Positions 1 to 9,301 of a DNA stretch of 64,000 bases are shown here, in pieces. Made by a program: the position numbers and the translations under genes. The stretch is from Nitrospira sp. (GTDB lineage: Bacteria; Nitrospirota; Nitrospiria; Nitrospirales; UBA8639), in assembly GCA_024760505.1 (NCBI GenBank), contig CP058931.1, positions 2,614,001 through 2,678,000 of the forward strand, written 5' to 3'. Under the pieces are notes generated by a model that was given only the letters and a program-made list of their open reading frames with translations, was not told where the DNA came from and made no database searches. Within the stretch, counting starts at the first letter, position 1. Every line of letters begins with the position of its first letter.

Positions 1-1
1 A

Positions 2-391
2 TTTGATGGTCACACCTACAGCAAGGCTTCCTTGAATGGTCGCCCGACGCTTCTCGTCTTTTGGGCGCCATGGTGTCGGTATTGCCAAATGGAATTGCCG
101 ATTCTCGCGAAATTTTATCAGGGAAACAAACCCGACCAACTCCAGGTTTTGACTGTGGCCTTCTCGGACAGTCTGGCCCATGTGGAGGAGTATGTCACAG
201 CCAACCCTGACACCTTTATCTTTCCCACCGCCTATGATCAGGATAATGAGGTGGCGCAGGCTTTCGGTGTCAATGTCACCCCGACATTTGTGGTGATGGA
301 CGCACAAGGGGAAATGATCCTTGCCCACCGTGGTGCAGGGATCAACCAGAATCCTCAGTACCAGAAGTTTCTTAAGAGTTTGAAACAATAA
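2..391 (+). CDS. TlpA-like thioredoxin-fold protein, 5' end outside window
   Basis: This is the C-terminal 129 residues of a TlpA/ResA-like thiol-disulfide oxidoreductase, usually a periplasmic or membrane-tethered reductant for cytochrome c maturation. The reading frame is open to the first base, and residues before the internal TTG at 32 already read like the start of a thioredoxin fold, so the true start lies upstream. The active site is W-C-R-Y-C, preceded by the typical VFWAPW strand. A cis-proline region (NVTPTFVVMD) follows near residue 100. The next gene is a ccdA-type transmembrane electron carrier, the usual partner that would keep this protein reduced, but that gene is broken here. 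The family is clear; the exact subfamily is not. Confidence 0.85.
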   Translation, partial: FDGHTYSKASLNGRPTLLVFWAPWCRYCQMELPILAKFYQGNKPDQLQVLTVAFSDSLAHVEEYVTANPDTFIFPTAYDQDNEVAQAFGVNVTPTFVVMDAQGEMILAHRGAGINQNPQYQKFLKSLKQ

Positions 392-437
392 ATGTTCAAC
401 CGGGAAGAATCGATCTCCCAGGGATAGAATACTCATA

Positions 438-1182
438 GTGGAGTCCGGCACACACATTTCTCAAGTGACCTTGTCGGCGGCGTTTGGAGCCGGGATCTTG
501 TCAGTCGTTTCCCCTTGTGTGCTTCCTCTGGTGCCGTCCTACGTCTCATATCTCACGGGACTTTCCATTGACCAACTCCGCGATTCATCGGCACCCACAG
601 GATTCGCAAAACGATTATGTTCAATTCGTTACGGTTCATCGGAGGCTTTTCCGTCGTCTTCGTCGCGTTTGGCCTCTCAGCCGGTTTGTTCGGCCAATGG
701 TTGTTCAACTTATAAGGCTATCTGCGAAAGTTCGGAGGAGGGCTGTTTATCCTGTTTGGTCTGTATGTGCTAAGCCTGTTCAACTTTGGATTTTTGTCTC
801 AAGAACGGCGGCTCCATTTTCAGGGTCGCCCGGTAGGCTATCTGGGCTCGTTTCTCATCGGGGCCACCTTTGCCGTAGGTTGGACCCCATGCGTGGGTCC
901 GATACTCGCGTCTATCTTCTTGTCTGCCGGCACCATCGATACCGCTGTTGATGGATTGGCCCTCCTCGTGTTCTACTCAATTGGGATGGGGCTTCCACTG
1001 CTTGTCACGGCTGTATGGCTCGATCGATTCTTAACCCGCTTCCGGCGGATCCGAACCTTTATGAAGCCGCTCTTCATCCTGAGTGGATTGCTATTGGTGG
1101 CGGTCTCCTCTATACCAATTCATTCTTTTTTCTGACGAGCTACTTAGAACGCTCGGGTATTGGATGGTATATCGGCCAATAG
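438..1182 (+). pseudogene. ccdA: Cytochrome c biogenesis protein CcdA, frameshifted
   Basis: CcdA carries electrons across the inner membrane to periplasmic thioredoxins. The product is recognisable in three pieces: an N-terminal segment with the SPCVLPLVPSY motif (frame of 438), the middle with the second half-repeat motif GWTPCVGPI (frame of 767), and a C-terminal piece ending at TAG 1180-1182. The first break is at about 606-612 in a run of four A; one more A would restore the frame. An in-frame TAA sits at 713-715, where the family would have a coding residue. The third lesion is a small indel near 1109-1111. All family motifs survive, so the decay is recent or the sequence contains errors. 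The reading of three lesions rests on frame inspection. Confidence 0.8.
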
Positions 1183-1364
1183 TTTCTATTCGGCTGTTGT
1201 CTCTGGTCATCAATATCTCTCCTGCCAATGTGCGTACCCCGTTGCTCGTCCATCATGCTATCGTTTACCCTTGGGACAGATGAAGGCGAGGTCCTGCTTT
1301 GCGGACCAGCGCAGTGGTGTATTTCAAAAGTTTTGAGGATCCAATTAAAAAGGAGAATGATAGT

Positions 1365-2612
1365 ATGGCGACAATTGCGCCCTTCCGAGCTGTGAGGCCA
1401 AAATCTGAATTAGCCGGTCAAGTGGCGGCCCCTCCCTATGATGTGGTCTCCTTGCAAGAGGCGCGGGATTTAGCGGATGGAAATCCCTATTGCTTCCTTC
1501 GCATTGGTCGGGCCGAACTTGAGCTTGGTGATGGAGTCGACCCATATTCCGCCGAGGTCTATCAACGCGGGGCCGATAATCTCCGGAAGCTCATCAAGGA
1601 CGGGGTCTTGGCCCAAGAGCCACAACCACTCTTCGGAGTCTACCGACAAAAGTGGGGCCAGCATGAGCAGACCGGCATCGTGGCACTGGCATCCGTCGAC
1701 GAATACGACCGGGGTATCATCAAAAAACATGAATATACTCGGCCGGTCAAGGAAGCTGACCGGGTGCGGATTATCGAAACCCATGAATCGCAATCGGGGC
1801 CGGTTTTGCTCTTTTTTCGCCAGACGGCCAAAATTGATCACTGGTTGAAAGAGGTGACGAGTACGAAGCCGGATGTCCATTTTGTCGCTCAAGATAAGAT
1901 CGAGCACACCGTCTGGAGTGTGCGAGATCCATCCGCCATTCAAGAAGTCATGAAGAACTTTCAAGATCTTCCGGCCTTATATATCGCCGATGGGCATCAT
2001 CGATCGGCTGCGGCAAGTCGGGTCCGTGCGTCCCGTGGCCAGGCCGGCGAACTGTCTGCTGGAAAACATGAAGAAGGCTTTTTGGCAGTCATCTTTCCAC
2101 ATGACCAATTACAAATCCTTCCCTACAATCGGGTTGTTCGGGATTTGAATGGGCTCACTCCCCAGGAATTGCTTGAAAAATTATCTCCACACTTTGAATT
2201 GCAGGTGACCGCGCAACCAGGCCAACCATCTGCCGCTGGTTTCGATATGTACCTGGAAGGGCAATGGCATCGCGCGAAACCCAAGCAGGATCCGTCGTGG
2301 AACAGTCAGCAGGACCCGGTGCGTGCGCTAGCCGTTTCAGAATTGACGGAACGTGTCCTGGATCCTTTGTTAGGCATCAAAGACCAACGGTCAGATCCAC
2401 GCATAGATTTTGTGGGCGGTATTCGCGGAACCCAACAACTTGCAGCGTTGGTGGACAGTGGGGACTGGGCTGTCGCCTTCTGGTTGTATCCGACCACGGT
2501 TGAGGAATTGATGGCGGTGGCTGATGCGGATCGGGTCATGCCTCCCAAAAGCACCTGGTTTGAACCCAAACTCCGCGATGGACTGTTTGTCCATATGTTA
2601 CGCGATGAATAA
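1365..2612 (+). CDS. DUF1015 family protein
   Basis: This 415-residue protein matches the DUF1015 family, a conserved cytoplasmic family without an established reaction. Hallmarks are the N-terminal PFRAVRP and AAPPYDVVS segments, the central ADGHHRSAAA segment near residue 210 and the C-terminal MPPKSTWFEPKLRDGL. I chose ATG 1365 because AGGAG lies ten bases upstream and the family begins at this point; an in-frame start at 1299 would add an unconserved leader. The gene stands alone after the broken ccdA and before an exported repeat protein, so context gives no function. In other genomes the family is often near serine or glycerate metabolism genes, but nothing here supports that. Confidence 0.85.
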   Translation: MATIAPFRAVRPKSELAGQVAAPPYDVVSLQEARDLADGNPYCFLRIGRAELELGDGVDPYSAEVYQRGADNLRKLIKDGVLAQEPQPLFGVYRQKWGQHEQTGIVALASVDEYDRGIIKKHEYTRPVKEADRVRIIETHESQSGPVLLFFRQTAKIDHWLKEVTSTKPDVHFVAQDKIEHTVWSVRDPSAIQEVMKNFQDLPALYIADGHHRSAAASRVRASRGQAGELSAGKHEEGFLAVIFPHDQLQILPYNRVVRDLNGLTPQELLEKLSPHFELQVTAQPGQPSAAGFDMYLEGQWHRAKPKQDPSWNSQQDPVRALAVSELTERVLDPLLGIKDQRSDPRIDFVGGIRGTQQLAALVDSGDWAVAFWLYPTTVEELMAVADADRVMPPKSTWFEPKLRDGLFVHMLRDE

Positions 2613-2661
2613 GTAACATTAGTTATACGCCAAAAATCAACTGAATGGTTTTCAAAAATTC

Positions 2662-4350
2662 ATGATGAAAATTGGAAACATGAATAAAGAGGGCCAAGAA
2701 AGATATGCCAAAGTTGTATATTGGCCTTGTCTGGTGTGTCTCCTGTTCTTTTCTACGACAGGGCATGTCTTAGCCAGTGACATAAATGAGTCATTTGATG
2801 TTCAAGTTATTCTGAAACAGGTGGCTGGTTTAGTGAGCACTCTAAAGGATGGTCCAGATAAATATGTTTTATCGGGAGAGCTGGGTGTTGTACAGGCAAA
2901 AGCTGGACATATTGGCGATGCCTCACGGTCATTGGTGGGAATTCCAGATGGGTTTCAAAATGATTATCAAAAAAACAGACTAAAAAAAGAGATTTCTCTC
3001 GCGCAAGCAAGGACGGATAAGATGGCAGAGGCATTGAATATAGCTGCGAGCCTTTCAAGTCTTGAACGAGAGTTCACATTAGGGGGAATCGCTTTGGAGA
3101 AAGCAAAATCCGGAGACGTCCCTGAAGCACTCCTGATTTTACAGAGAATGAGGATGGGAACGAATGCAAAGGCCGATGCCTTAAAAGCCATCGGAGAGAT
3201 CCAGGCCAAAAGGGGAGACCTGCGTGGCGGTATTCAAACGGCTCTCCAGGCAGCCGATAATGATCCTCAGGCTCTCTGGGGAATCGCCAAAAAACAGATT
3301 AAGTTGGGTCATCTAAAGGAAATGTTGGCGGAGATTCGCAGAATTCCGCCGGAACTTTCCCGGCAATATGCCCTGTGGGGAGTGGTCCTGGCCCAAATAG
3401 ACAGCAAAGATATTCCCGGTGCCATTGAGGTTGCCAAAACAATTCCGGATGGACATGCCAGCGCCAATGCATGGGAGGATATTGCTTTTGTACAAATTGA
3501 AGCCGGAAGCATTCAGGAGGGTCTCGCCAATCTTAAGCGTGCCCTTGGCGGAGCATCCGCCTCTCAAAATAGCTTGGCGAAGTCAGATATTCTGTGGCGG
3601 ATTGCGGTATGCCAAGCCAAGGCCGGAGACGTGGCAAGTGCCTTACAAACAACTGAGTTGGTTGAGATCGTTGCTCATAAAAATTATGCCTTACGAGAAA
3701 TTGCAGTCTATCAGGCAAAAGCTGGAGATGTGAAAGAAGCATTGCAGACTGCTTCTCGCTTTAATGCAGAAATTTCCGGGCCACCACCATATGTTTTCAT
3801 ATTACAAGACCTTGCGAGGTCAGGTAAGGTCAACCAAGCATTACAGATTGCCGATTCGTTGGACTCTGAATTGGAATATTCTCCATATGAAGCAATTGCA
3901 GTTGGGCAAGCCGAATCTGGGGATATCGCGGGGGCGCTAAGGAATTTGGATGCGATTAAAGGGAAAGGCGAAATGGCTCCTTACAATCGAGCAATGGCGT
4001 TTGAAAAAATTTCTTACATGCAGGTTCAGAATGGCCATTTGGAAGAAGCTGTACGAATTGTTTCAATGATTGATGAACCGCACCGGGCTAGAGCGCTTAG
4101 GGACGTCTCCTTGGCTTATGTCAAAGAAGGAAAAGTGGATAGGGCGTTAGAAATCGTTTCTTCCATTAAGGGGGAGCAAGCTCTAGCCGATCTTTCACAG
4201 AAAATTGCCTACGCTCAGGCATTTCAGGGGGATACACAAGGAGTCATGAAGTGGACACAGAAGATTGCTTCCCCATTTGTGAAATCAACTGTTTTGTTGG
4301 GTGCAGTCCAAGGGATACTTGATGCAAGTAACCGACCCATTTTGCAGTGA
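2662..4350 (+). CDS. Exported helical-repeat (TPR-like) protein
   Basis: This 562-residue protein has a hydrophobic signal segment at about residues 21-38 ending in an A-S type cleavage site. The rest is a long array of degenerate units of about 33-36 residues with a core like QAKAGDVxxALQTA, recurring some twelve times. Each unit looks like a helical hairpin, as in TPR or Sel1-like solenoids, which usually scaffold protein contacts. The repeated motif A-x-x-Q-A-K-A-G-D and the lack of catalytic motifs argue for a periplasmic binding scaffold. The start is uncertain: ATGATG at 2662 lacks a good ribosome binding site and ATG 2680 is an alternative. I do not recognise a named family. Confidence 0.75.
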   Translation: MMKIGNMNKEGQERYAKVVYWPCLVCLLFFSTTGHVLASDINESFDVQVILKQVAGLVSTLKDGPDKYVLSGELGVVQAKAGHIGDASRSLVGIPDGFQNDYQKNRLKKEISLAQARTDKMAEALNIAASLSSLEREFTLGGIALEKAKSGDVPEALLILQRMRMGTNAKADALKAIGEIQAKRGDLRGGIQTALQAADNDPQALWGIAKKQIKLGHLKEMLAEIRRIPPELSRQYALWGVVLAQIDSKDIPGAIEVAKTIPDGHASANAWEDIAFVQIEAGSIQEGLANLKRALGGASASQNSLAKSDILWRIAVCQAKAGDVASALQTTELVEIVAHKNYALREIAVYQAKAGDVKEALQTASRFNAEISGPPPYVFILQDLARSGKVNQALQIADSLDSELEYSPYEAIAVGQAESGDIAGALRNLDAIKGKGEMAPYNRAMAFEKISYMQVQNGHLEEAVRIVSMIDEPHRARALRDVSLAYVKEGKVDRALEIVSSIKGEQALADLSQKIAYAQAFQGDTQGVMKWTQKIASPFVKSTVLLGAVQGILDASNRPILQ

Positions 4351-4527
4351 AAGAAGTTGGATAGGGGAAAAGAATCATGAGGGATTGCCAGAGAAGGGAA
4401 GAGAGACTGAGGGAATCCCCTTTCTAATTTATCCTCTTTAAGTATATTCAATAAAACTCCAAAGGTTTTTCAGCCCGCAATTCCGTAGAACTAACCCATT
4501 TCGCTCCTTAAATTCTCGTCAGAAGCC

Positions 4528-4992
4528 ATGGCTAACATACAATGGGAAGTGAAGACCTTTCAGCATTTGACTGTCCAGCAGTTGTATGACGTATTGCAGT
4601 TGCGGGTGGATGTGTTTGTGGTGGAGCAACACTGTGCATATCGGGAATTGGATGAGTATGACCGACTTCCAGAGGCCAGGCATCTTTCTGGCCGCAATGA
4701 AGGTGGAGAATTGATTGCCTATGCGCGGATTCTTCCCCCTGGACTCTGTCATCCTGAGGTGAATCTGGGGCGGTTTGTGGTGAAGGCTGATTTCCGTAAG
4801 CAGGGGATCGGGCATCAACTGTTACAGACAGCCTTGCAGGAAATAGCCGGTTGGTGGCCTGAGATGCCTATAAAAATGTCGGCACAAACGTACCTACACA
4901 GATTTTATGCGCAGTATGGGTTTATCCAGGTATCAGATGGTTATCTTGAAGATGGAATCCCTCATGTTGATATGGTGAAAGAATCTTGTTGA
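4528..4992 (+). CDS. elaA: ElaA family GNAT acetyltransferase
   Basis: This 154-residue protein is a GNAT N-acyltransferase of the ElaA type. It has the diagnostic LQLRVDVFVVEQHCAYRELD segment near residues 27-46 and the acetyl-CoA binding stretch with V-x-x-x-x-R-K-Q-G-I-G near residue 90. The C-terminal QYGFIQVSDGYLEDGIPHVD portion is typical of ElaA. The substrate is unknown in this family. The gene is solitary, with about 180 bases of spacer upstream and a repeat-like spacer downstream. Length and motif order match ElaA from enterobacteria. Confidence 0.88.
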   Translation: MANIQWEVKTFQHLTVQQLYDVLQLRVDVFVVEQHCAYRELDEYDRLPEARHLSGRNEGGELIAYARILPPGLCHPEVNLGRFVVKADFRKQGIGHQLLQTALQEIAGWWPEMPIKMSAQTYLHRFYAQYGFIQVSDGYLEDGIPHVDMVKESC

Positions 4993-5099
4993 ATATTCTG
5001 ACTGTTTGTCATGGTTTATAAGGCATTTCAGTGTGGCACCAGAAAGTTCTTAGGCACTTTCCAGGACGTCCATTTCAACTAAACTACTATCGATCATGT

Positions 5100-5400
5100 C
5101 CAACCGATGAGGTTTATTGCCGGGTTTCGCCCCGGCAGACGAGGCCTCCTTCGACAGGGCTCAGGACAGGCTTTTTGTTTCGGCAAAAGGACCCAAAACC
5201 ATATTGACCGTGATGGGCCCTTCGGGTCTCCTGCGCGGTTCGCCGACTCCGGCGTCGCGGAAACCTGCGGAGTCTACCCTGAGTCATGCCGAAGCGCTCA
5301 AACAATGCGCGCCTTTCTCCCGGTGTCGGCTGCACTGCTCGGCCACACCACCAGGCCAGGGGAAGCTACTGAAAGACGGAGATTTTTCTTTGAGTGGTCC
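5100..5400. repeat. Repeat-like noncoding spacer between elaA and the cupin gene
   Basis: The 540-base gap between 4993 and 5536 holds no convincing gene, although several overlapping frames stay open by chance on both strands. It contains paired inverted segments such as GCCGGG...CCCGGC near 5119-5136. It also contains a close relative of the widespread dispersed motif CTTCGACAGGCTCAGGACAG (here with an extra G, about 5149-5171). The composition is richer in GC than its surroundings. Open frames of this kind recur as annotated fragments in many genomes because the DNA itself is a dispersed repeat. I infer a repeat element; no transposase is present. Confidence 0.45.
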
Positions 5401-5536
5401 AACTCGCTACTAAATGTGGTGACCATACAAACGTTAGAAGAGCCTCAAGACCCAGATAGCATTCGGATGAAAATATTGAGGATGACTACAGATGAGTTTT
5501 GTGGTTGCTGTTTAAACTGATGGCTCGCGTTGGCTA

Positions 5537-6688
5537 ATGAAAACAAACCCCCTAGGCGATATCTCGCTTGAAACATTTTTAGGTGAATATTGGCAGAAGA
5601 AGCCGTTGCTCATTCGGCAGGCTTTGCCCGGGATCAAGGCGCCGATTGCGGCTGATGAATTGGCCGGTCTCGCTTGCGAAGAACAAGTCGAATCAAGGCT
5701 GATCATACAAGATCCCGTAAGCGACCAATGGGAACTGTCTCATGGTCCTTTTACTGATGCAACATTTTCCGCACTGCCAACCGCGCATTGGACCTTGTTG
5801 GTCCAGGCTGTCGATCATTGGGTGCCGGCCGCCGCCGACTTTCTTGCGCAATTTTATTTTATCCCCAGTTGGCGGGTTGATGATTTGATGATCAGCTATT
5901 CCGGCGACAAGGGGGGGGTCGGACCGCATTATGATAACTATGATGTGTTTCTGGTGCAGGTCAGTGGCTGCCGCCAATGGGAAGTCGGGGGAATCTATGA
6001 TGAAACGTCTCCTCGTCGTACCGATGTTCCGGTCAAGATTTTGTCCGAATGGAATCCGGAACAACGGTGGATATTGGAGCCGGGCGATCTGCTTTATATC
6101 CCCCCGCGTGTCGGACATAACGGGATAGCCGTGGGTGAGGATTGCATGACCTGTTCGGTGGGATTTCGCGCTCCGTCTCATCGGGATATCCTGCTCGACT
6201 ATTCCGAGTCTGTTGGAGAAGCGCTGAGCGAAGAGGTTCGCTATGCGGACCCGGATCTGGTTCCTCAAGCCAATCCCGGCCAGATTACATCCGAGGCGGT
6301 TAGAAAAGTTCAGAGGATTTTTACCCGGTATGTCGAGGATGATGCGAAACTGGCTCAATGGTTTGGTTGTTATATGACCTCTCCGAAATACCAGGAAGAG
6401 GAGACGACGCCGGAGGAACACCGTTTGGAAGATGTTCGTACCCATCTTTCGGAGGGAGGAAAGTTTGTCAGAAATGAAGGCTCACGTTTTGCGTTTCATG
6501 AACATGGACAGAATATCTGGCTATTTGTTGATGGGCGTCAGTACACCTGCACTGCGCCCATGACGGATCTGGTGAAAACCTTGTGCGCCGAACGCCAAAT
6601 CGGTTCGGAGCACTTTGTCCCGTCGGAAGAGCATGATTCCTTACTCCTCGATTTGTTGAGCCATGGCAGCCTTTATTTTTCTTCCTGA
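5537..6688 (+). CDS. roxA: RoxA/YcfD-type 2-oxoglutarate oxygenase (ribosomal protein uL16 arginine hydroxylase)
   Basis: This 383-residue JmjC/cupin oxygenase matches the YcfD (RoxA) family, which hydroxylates an arginine of ribosomal protein uL16 using Fe(II) and 2-oxoglutarate. The iron ligands are visible as H131-x-D133 in GPHYDNYDVFLVQ and H194 in PPRVGHNGIA. The N-terminal EYWQKKPLLIRQA segment is the typical family opening. A C-terminal winged-helix-like part of about 130 residues also fits RoxA. There is no clear ribosome binding site in front of ATG 5537, but the encoded start aligns with the family. The gene is solitary. Substrate assignment rests on family knowledge. Confidence 0.85.
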   Translation: MKTNPLGDISLETFLGEYWQKKPLLIRQALPGIKAPIAADELAGLACEEQVESRLIIQDPVSDQWELSHGPFTDATFSALPTAHWTLLVQAVDHWVPAAADFLAQFYFIPSWRVDDLMISYSGDKGGVGPHYDNYDVFLVQVSGCRQWEVGGIYDETSPRRTDVPVKILSEWNPEQRWILEPGDLLYIPPRVGHNGIAVGEDCMTCSVGFRAPSHRDILLDYSESVGEALSEEVRYADPDLVPQANPGQITSEAVRKVQRIFTRYVEDDAKLAQWFGCYMTSPKYQEEETTPEEHRLEDVRTHLSEGGKFVRNEGSRFAFHEHGQNIWLFVDGRQYTCTAPMTDLVKTLCAERQIGSEHFVPSEEHDSLLLDLLSHGSLYFSS

Positions 6689-6783
6689 AAAAATATTTGC
6701 CCGTTTTTCCTAGAAGAGAGGCTCCCTTTCAGGCCAAAGGAACTGATCGGCCCCCTATTTGGTCGCCATCATCTGTGAGAAAA

Positions 6784-7536
6784 TTACAATTGTGTGGCGC
6801 CTCCATCGACGGTGAGGTCAATCCCTGTAATGTACGATGAATCATCTGATGCGAGAAATAGCGCGGCTGTGGCAACTTCATGTGAGCTTCCCATTCGTTT
6901 CATGGGATTTTGGTCACCAAAGCTTGCTTTCATGCCTGGAACTTCTTCTGCAGGAACCCCCACTTTCTCAAAAATAGGTGTATCAATTGGTCCAGGGGCC
7001 AGAGCGTTCACCCGGATTTTTCTCTCAAGAAATTCAGTCGACAAGGTTCTGGCCAGATTCCGAACGGCCGCTTTGGTTGCGCCATAGACACTGGAATTGG
7101 GAAACCCTTTCTGGTCCGCGATGGACGAATTGATAATAATCGACGCTCCTTCATTCAGAAGCGGCGAGGCTTTTTGAATATTGAAGAACAGGCCTTTGAA
7201 ATTGACATTGACCATCCTATCGAATGTGGCTTCGTCTACGGTGTCAAAGGGGCCAAAAATCGCAATGCCGGCATTGAGAAAAAGAACATCGATCCTTCCC
7301 GCCGCCTTATGTATCTGTTGATATAAATCCTGGATGTCATTGAGGTTCCCGGTATCTGATACGAAGCCGGCACTCGCTCCTCCGATTTCTTTCACTGCCG
7401 CTTCCACCGCCTCTTTCCTTCTTCCCGTAATGATCACCCTGGCCCCTTCAGCCTGAAATAATTTGGCTGTGGACAAACCAATCCCACTATTGCCACCCGT
7501 TATGACGGCCACTTTGTCTTTGAGTCTTTGAGGCAT
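6784..7536 (-). CDS. SDR family oxidoreductase
   Basis: This is a 250-residue classical short-chain dehydrogenase/reductase. It has the TGGNSGIG nucleotide-binding motif at residues 13-20, NAG at 88-90, and the catalytic pair Y151-x-x-x-K155. R39-R40 after the second strand suggest preference for NADP(H). The C-terminal ITGIDLTVDGG is the family signature. I place the start at the ATG ending at 7536, which is preceded by AAGGA at good spacing; an upstream ATG at 7569 would add 11 unconserved residues. The substrate cannot be told from sequence. The gene stands alone between the oxygenase and an exported peptidase gene. Confidence 0.88.
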   Translation of the reverse strand: MPQRLKDKVAVITGGNSGIGLSTAKLFQAEGARVIITGRRKEAVEAAVKEIGGASAGFVSDTGNLNDIQDLYQQIHKAAGRIDVLFLNAGIAIFGPFDTVDEATFDRMVNVNFKGLFFNIQKASPLLNEGASIIINSSIADQKGFPNSSVYGATKAAVRNLARTLSTEFLERKIRVNALAPGPIDTPIFEKVGVPAEEVPGMKASFGDQNPMKRMGSSHEVATAALFLASDDSSYITGIDLTVDGGATQL

Positions 7537-7675
7537 AGAAATTTTCCTTTCAAGGTGGATAGAGAACATTCCAAACGTGTGTCACTCTAGTAAAACATTT
7601 TAAAATGAAATTTTCATCTCTCTTCCAACAACGCATTAGTGAATGGTTCTGAGGTGTTGGTCGTGAGATAACCCA

Positions 7676-8611
7676 TCAGAGATCATCGTTATCTTTTTCC
7701 CATTCTCTCTTAATGGCTGCGGCTCGCTTCCGCTGTCTGGTAAACGCCCAAAAGGCCAGGAGGGTGATCGCGAGCCAGACCATTCCGGAACTGGTGGCCA
7801 CAGGGATCCAGCGATTCCAGAGTGTCTGCCGACTCCAGAACTGCTCTTCTGCTTGTGTGAGTGTCATGAAGGTGGTTTGCGCAAAGGCTTCAGGAAAAGA
7901 CATGCCTTGTTGAATTTTTGCCAGAATACGTTTGGGGGTATCCTGTCCTGTGTGTTCCAGGAGGTCTCGCGTAAAGGCGTAAGCCAGCACATAGGCCCGT
8001 CGGACAGAGGTCTCGTCCTTGCTGAAGAGGGTATTGAGTTCATTCAGGGAGACTTGCGTATCTGAGACCATTGCCCAGACTAATCGGGCTCGGTCTTCCA
8101 AATCCCACCTTCGGGCGGTCATCATCGCTAATCCCTCATCAAACCATCGAGGCAGAGGCTGTTCTCCTGCCGCCCGATGGGCCAGGATATGGCTGATTTC
8201 ATGCAGGAAGACCTCGTTGAGTGAATCATTCGGATAGGTCAAACTCCGGTCAGTGAGGAGCACAATTGTGGAAGTCTGACTGACTGCGTAACCAGACATC
8301 CATTCCGGCGCTTCCTGTGCAAGGGGCGATTCCTTTGGCGCCAGGATGACTCGAATGGGAAGTCCGGGATGTCCAATTCCCATAAAGTCCATCATACGCT
8401 GAAGGGCTTGGGGGTTGCTGTCCTTCAAGTGGGCAGCTAAGGGTTCCAAGGATTCCGGGGCTTCAATGATGAATTGGGGGGAGGCGGCTCCTCTCACTAG
8501 TCCGGGGTGAGCCATCATCACCATGATCGTCAGAAGCAGGAGTTGGAGTCCAAAATTTGAAAAATGACAATTGGATTTTCGAAATCGTTGTTGGATTCTG
8601 CAAAAACGCAT
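7676..8611 (-). CDS. Exported gluzincin-type metallopeptidase (peptidase MA-like)
   Basis: This 311-residue protein has a hydrophobic N-terminal signal or anchor at about residues 20-42 and a second membrane segment near the C-terminus (about 270-290). A zinc metallopeptidase core lies between them: HEISH at 137-141, with a downstream glutamate at E159 in WFDEGLA as probable third ligand. This is the gluzincin arrangement of the peptidase MA-like family. It would act in the periplasm while held in the inner membrane. It is probably the last gene of an operon with the upstream toxin-antitoxin-like genes, since only 70 bases separate them. The substrate is unknown. Confidence 0.75.
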   Translation of the reverse strand: MRFCRIQQRFRKSNCHFSNFGLQLLLLTIMVMMAHPGLVRGAASPQFIIEAPESLEPLAAHLKDSNPQALQRMMDFMGIGHPGLPIRVILAPKESPLAQEAPEWMSGYAVSQTSTIVLLTDRSLTYPNDSLNEVFLHEISHILAHRAAGEQPLPRWFDEGLAMMTARRWDLEDRARLVWAMVSDTQVSLNELNTLFSKDETSVRRAYVLAYAFTRDLLEHTGQDTPKRILAKIQQGMSFPEAFAQTTFMTLTQAEEQFWSRQTLWNRWIPVATSSGMVWLAITLLAFWAFTRQRKRAAAIKREWEKDNDDL

Positions 8612-8681
8612 TGGCTAGCCCAGGAGTGAGATTTCTCTGAGGAAGGCTTGAAGGCTCGGATGGATTTCCGAATACTTGGCT

Positions 8682-9011
8682 TTAAATCTCTGCATTCAGG
8701 TGATCAAGGATGATGCGGGCGTCGGTGATGGGATCCGTGGTCATGGGCAATTGTGTCTGTTCCGTCACTTTGGTCAGAAGTCGTTGGGCCGCCGCTCTCA
8801 CCGGTGGTGGAAACGTGGTTTCTGCTTGGATCTGCCGAAGGTGATGCATGGCATCTCCCTTCCAGGTTGCCAGTTTCTGTTGCGCGGCCCACTGCTGGGA
8901 GGCCAGTGCGACGGCTCGTCGTGCGCAGACTCTGGCTAACCCATCGTTCCCATTTTGGAGCCCGTTGGCGGCTTTGATGAGTTCCTGTTCGATCTGTTCA
9001 GACCGATTCAT
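8682..9011 (-). CDS. Hypothetical helical protein, third gene of a toxin-antitoxin-like operon
   Basis: This 109-residue protein is predicted to be almost entirely helical and has no motif I can name. It includes an arginine-alanine-rich helix (ARVCARRAVALA) near residues 25-36. Its ATG lies in the stop codon of the RelE/ParE-like toxin gene (ATGA, 8008 bases apart from nothing else: the shared bases are 9008-9011), so the two are translationally coupled. Coupling implies a linked role, for example a chaperone or second antitoxin, but the protein could equally be an unrelated passenger. Composition matches its neighbours. Confidence 0.6.
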   Translation of the reverse strand: MNRSEQIEQELIKAANGLQNGNDGLARVCARRAVALASQQWAAQQKLATWKGDAMHHLRQIQAETTFPPPVRAAAQRLLTKVTEQTQLPMTTDPITDARIILDHLNAEI

Positions 9012-9295
9012 GAATCCTGATGCGTGGTGCGATTGGCGTACAGTTCTCGCCTGGTCGCAATTCGATGGATGTGGACGACATGCTCGTCCGGGTCGATGGA
9101 ATAGAGAATGCGCCAGTCTCCCACGGCGTATTGCACGAGACCGGGTAAATCGTCGTCCAGGGGGTCATGCCGAAGGTTGGCGACATTCGAGGCCAACCAC
9201 TTGGTTTTATCCAACAGACGCTGGGCCGTACCCTGGTCGGTTGCTTGAAGGTCGTCCAGGATTGAAGGCTGATAGGTGACGCGATACCAGGCCAT
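9008..9295 (-). CDS. RelE/ParE family toxin
   Basis: This 95-residue protein has the RelE/ParE fold pattern: an N-terminal strand, two helices, then a basic C-terminal sheet. The stretch GDWRILYSID followed by VHIHRIATRRELY is typical of the family's last strands. RelE members cleave mRNA in the ribosome and ParE members poison gyrase; sequence alone does not decide between them. Its start lies six bases after the antitoxin stop, and its stop overlaps the start of the next gene by ATGA. It is therefore the middle gene of a three-gene operon. Confidence 0.85.
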   Translation of the reverse strand: MAWYRVTYQPSILDDLQATDQGTAQRLLDKTKWLASNVANLRHDPLDDDLPGLVQYAVGDWRILYSIDPDEHVVHIHRIATRRELYANRTTHQDS

Positions 9296-9301
9296 GTCAT
9301 C

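Noticed and set aside
2264..2594. Short frames inside the DUF1015 gene
   Set aside because: Shadows of the DUF1015 coding frame.
5107..5520. 137-codon plus-strand frame in the spacer after elaA
   Set aside because: Long frame without ribosome binding site in a repeat-like region that is open on both strands by composition.
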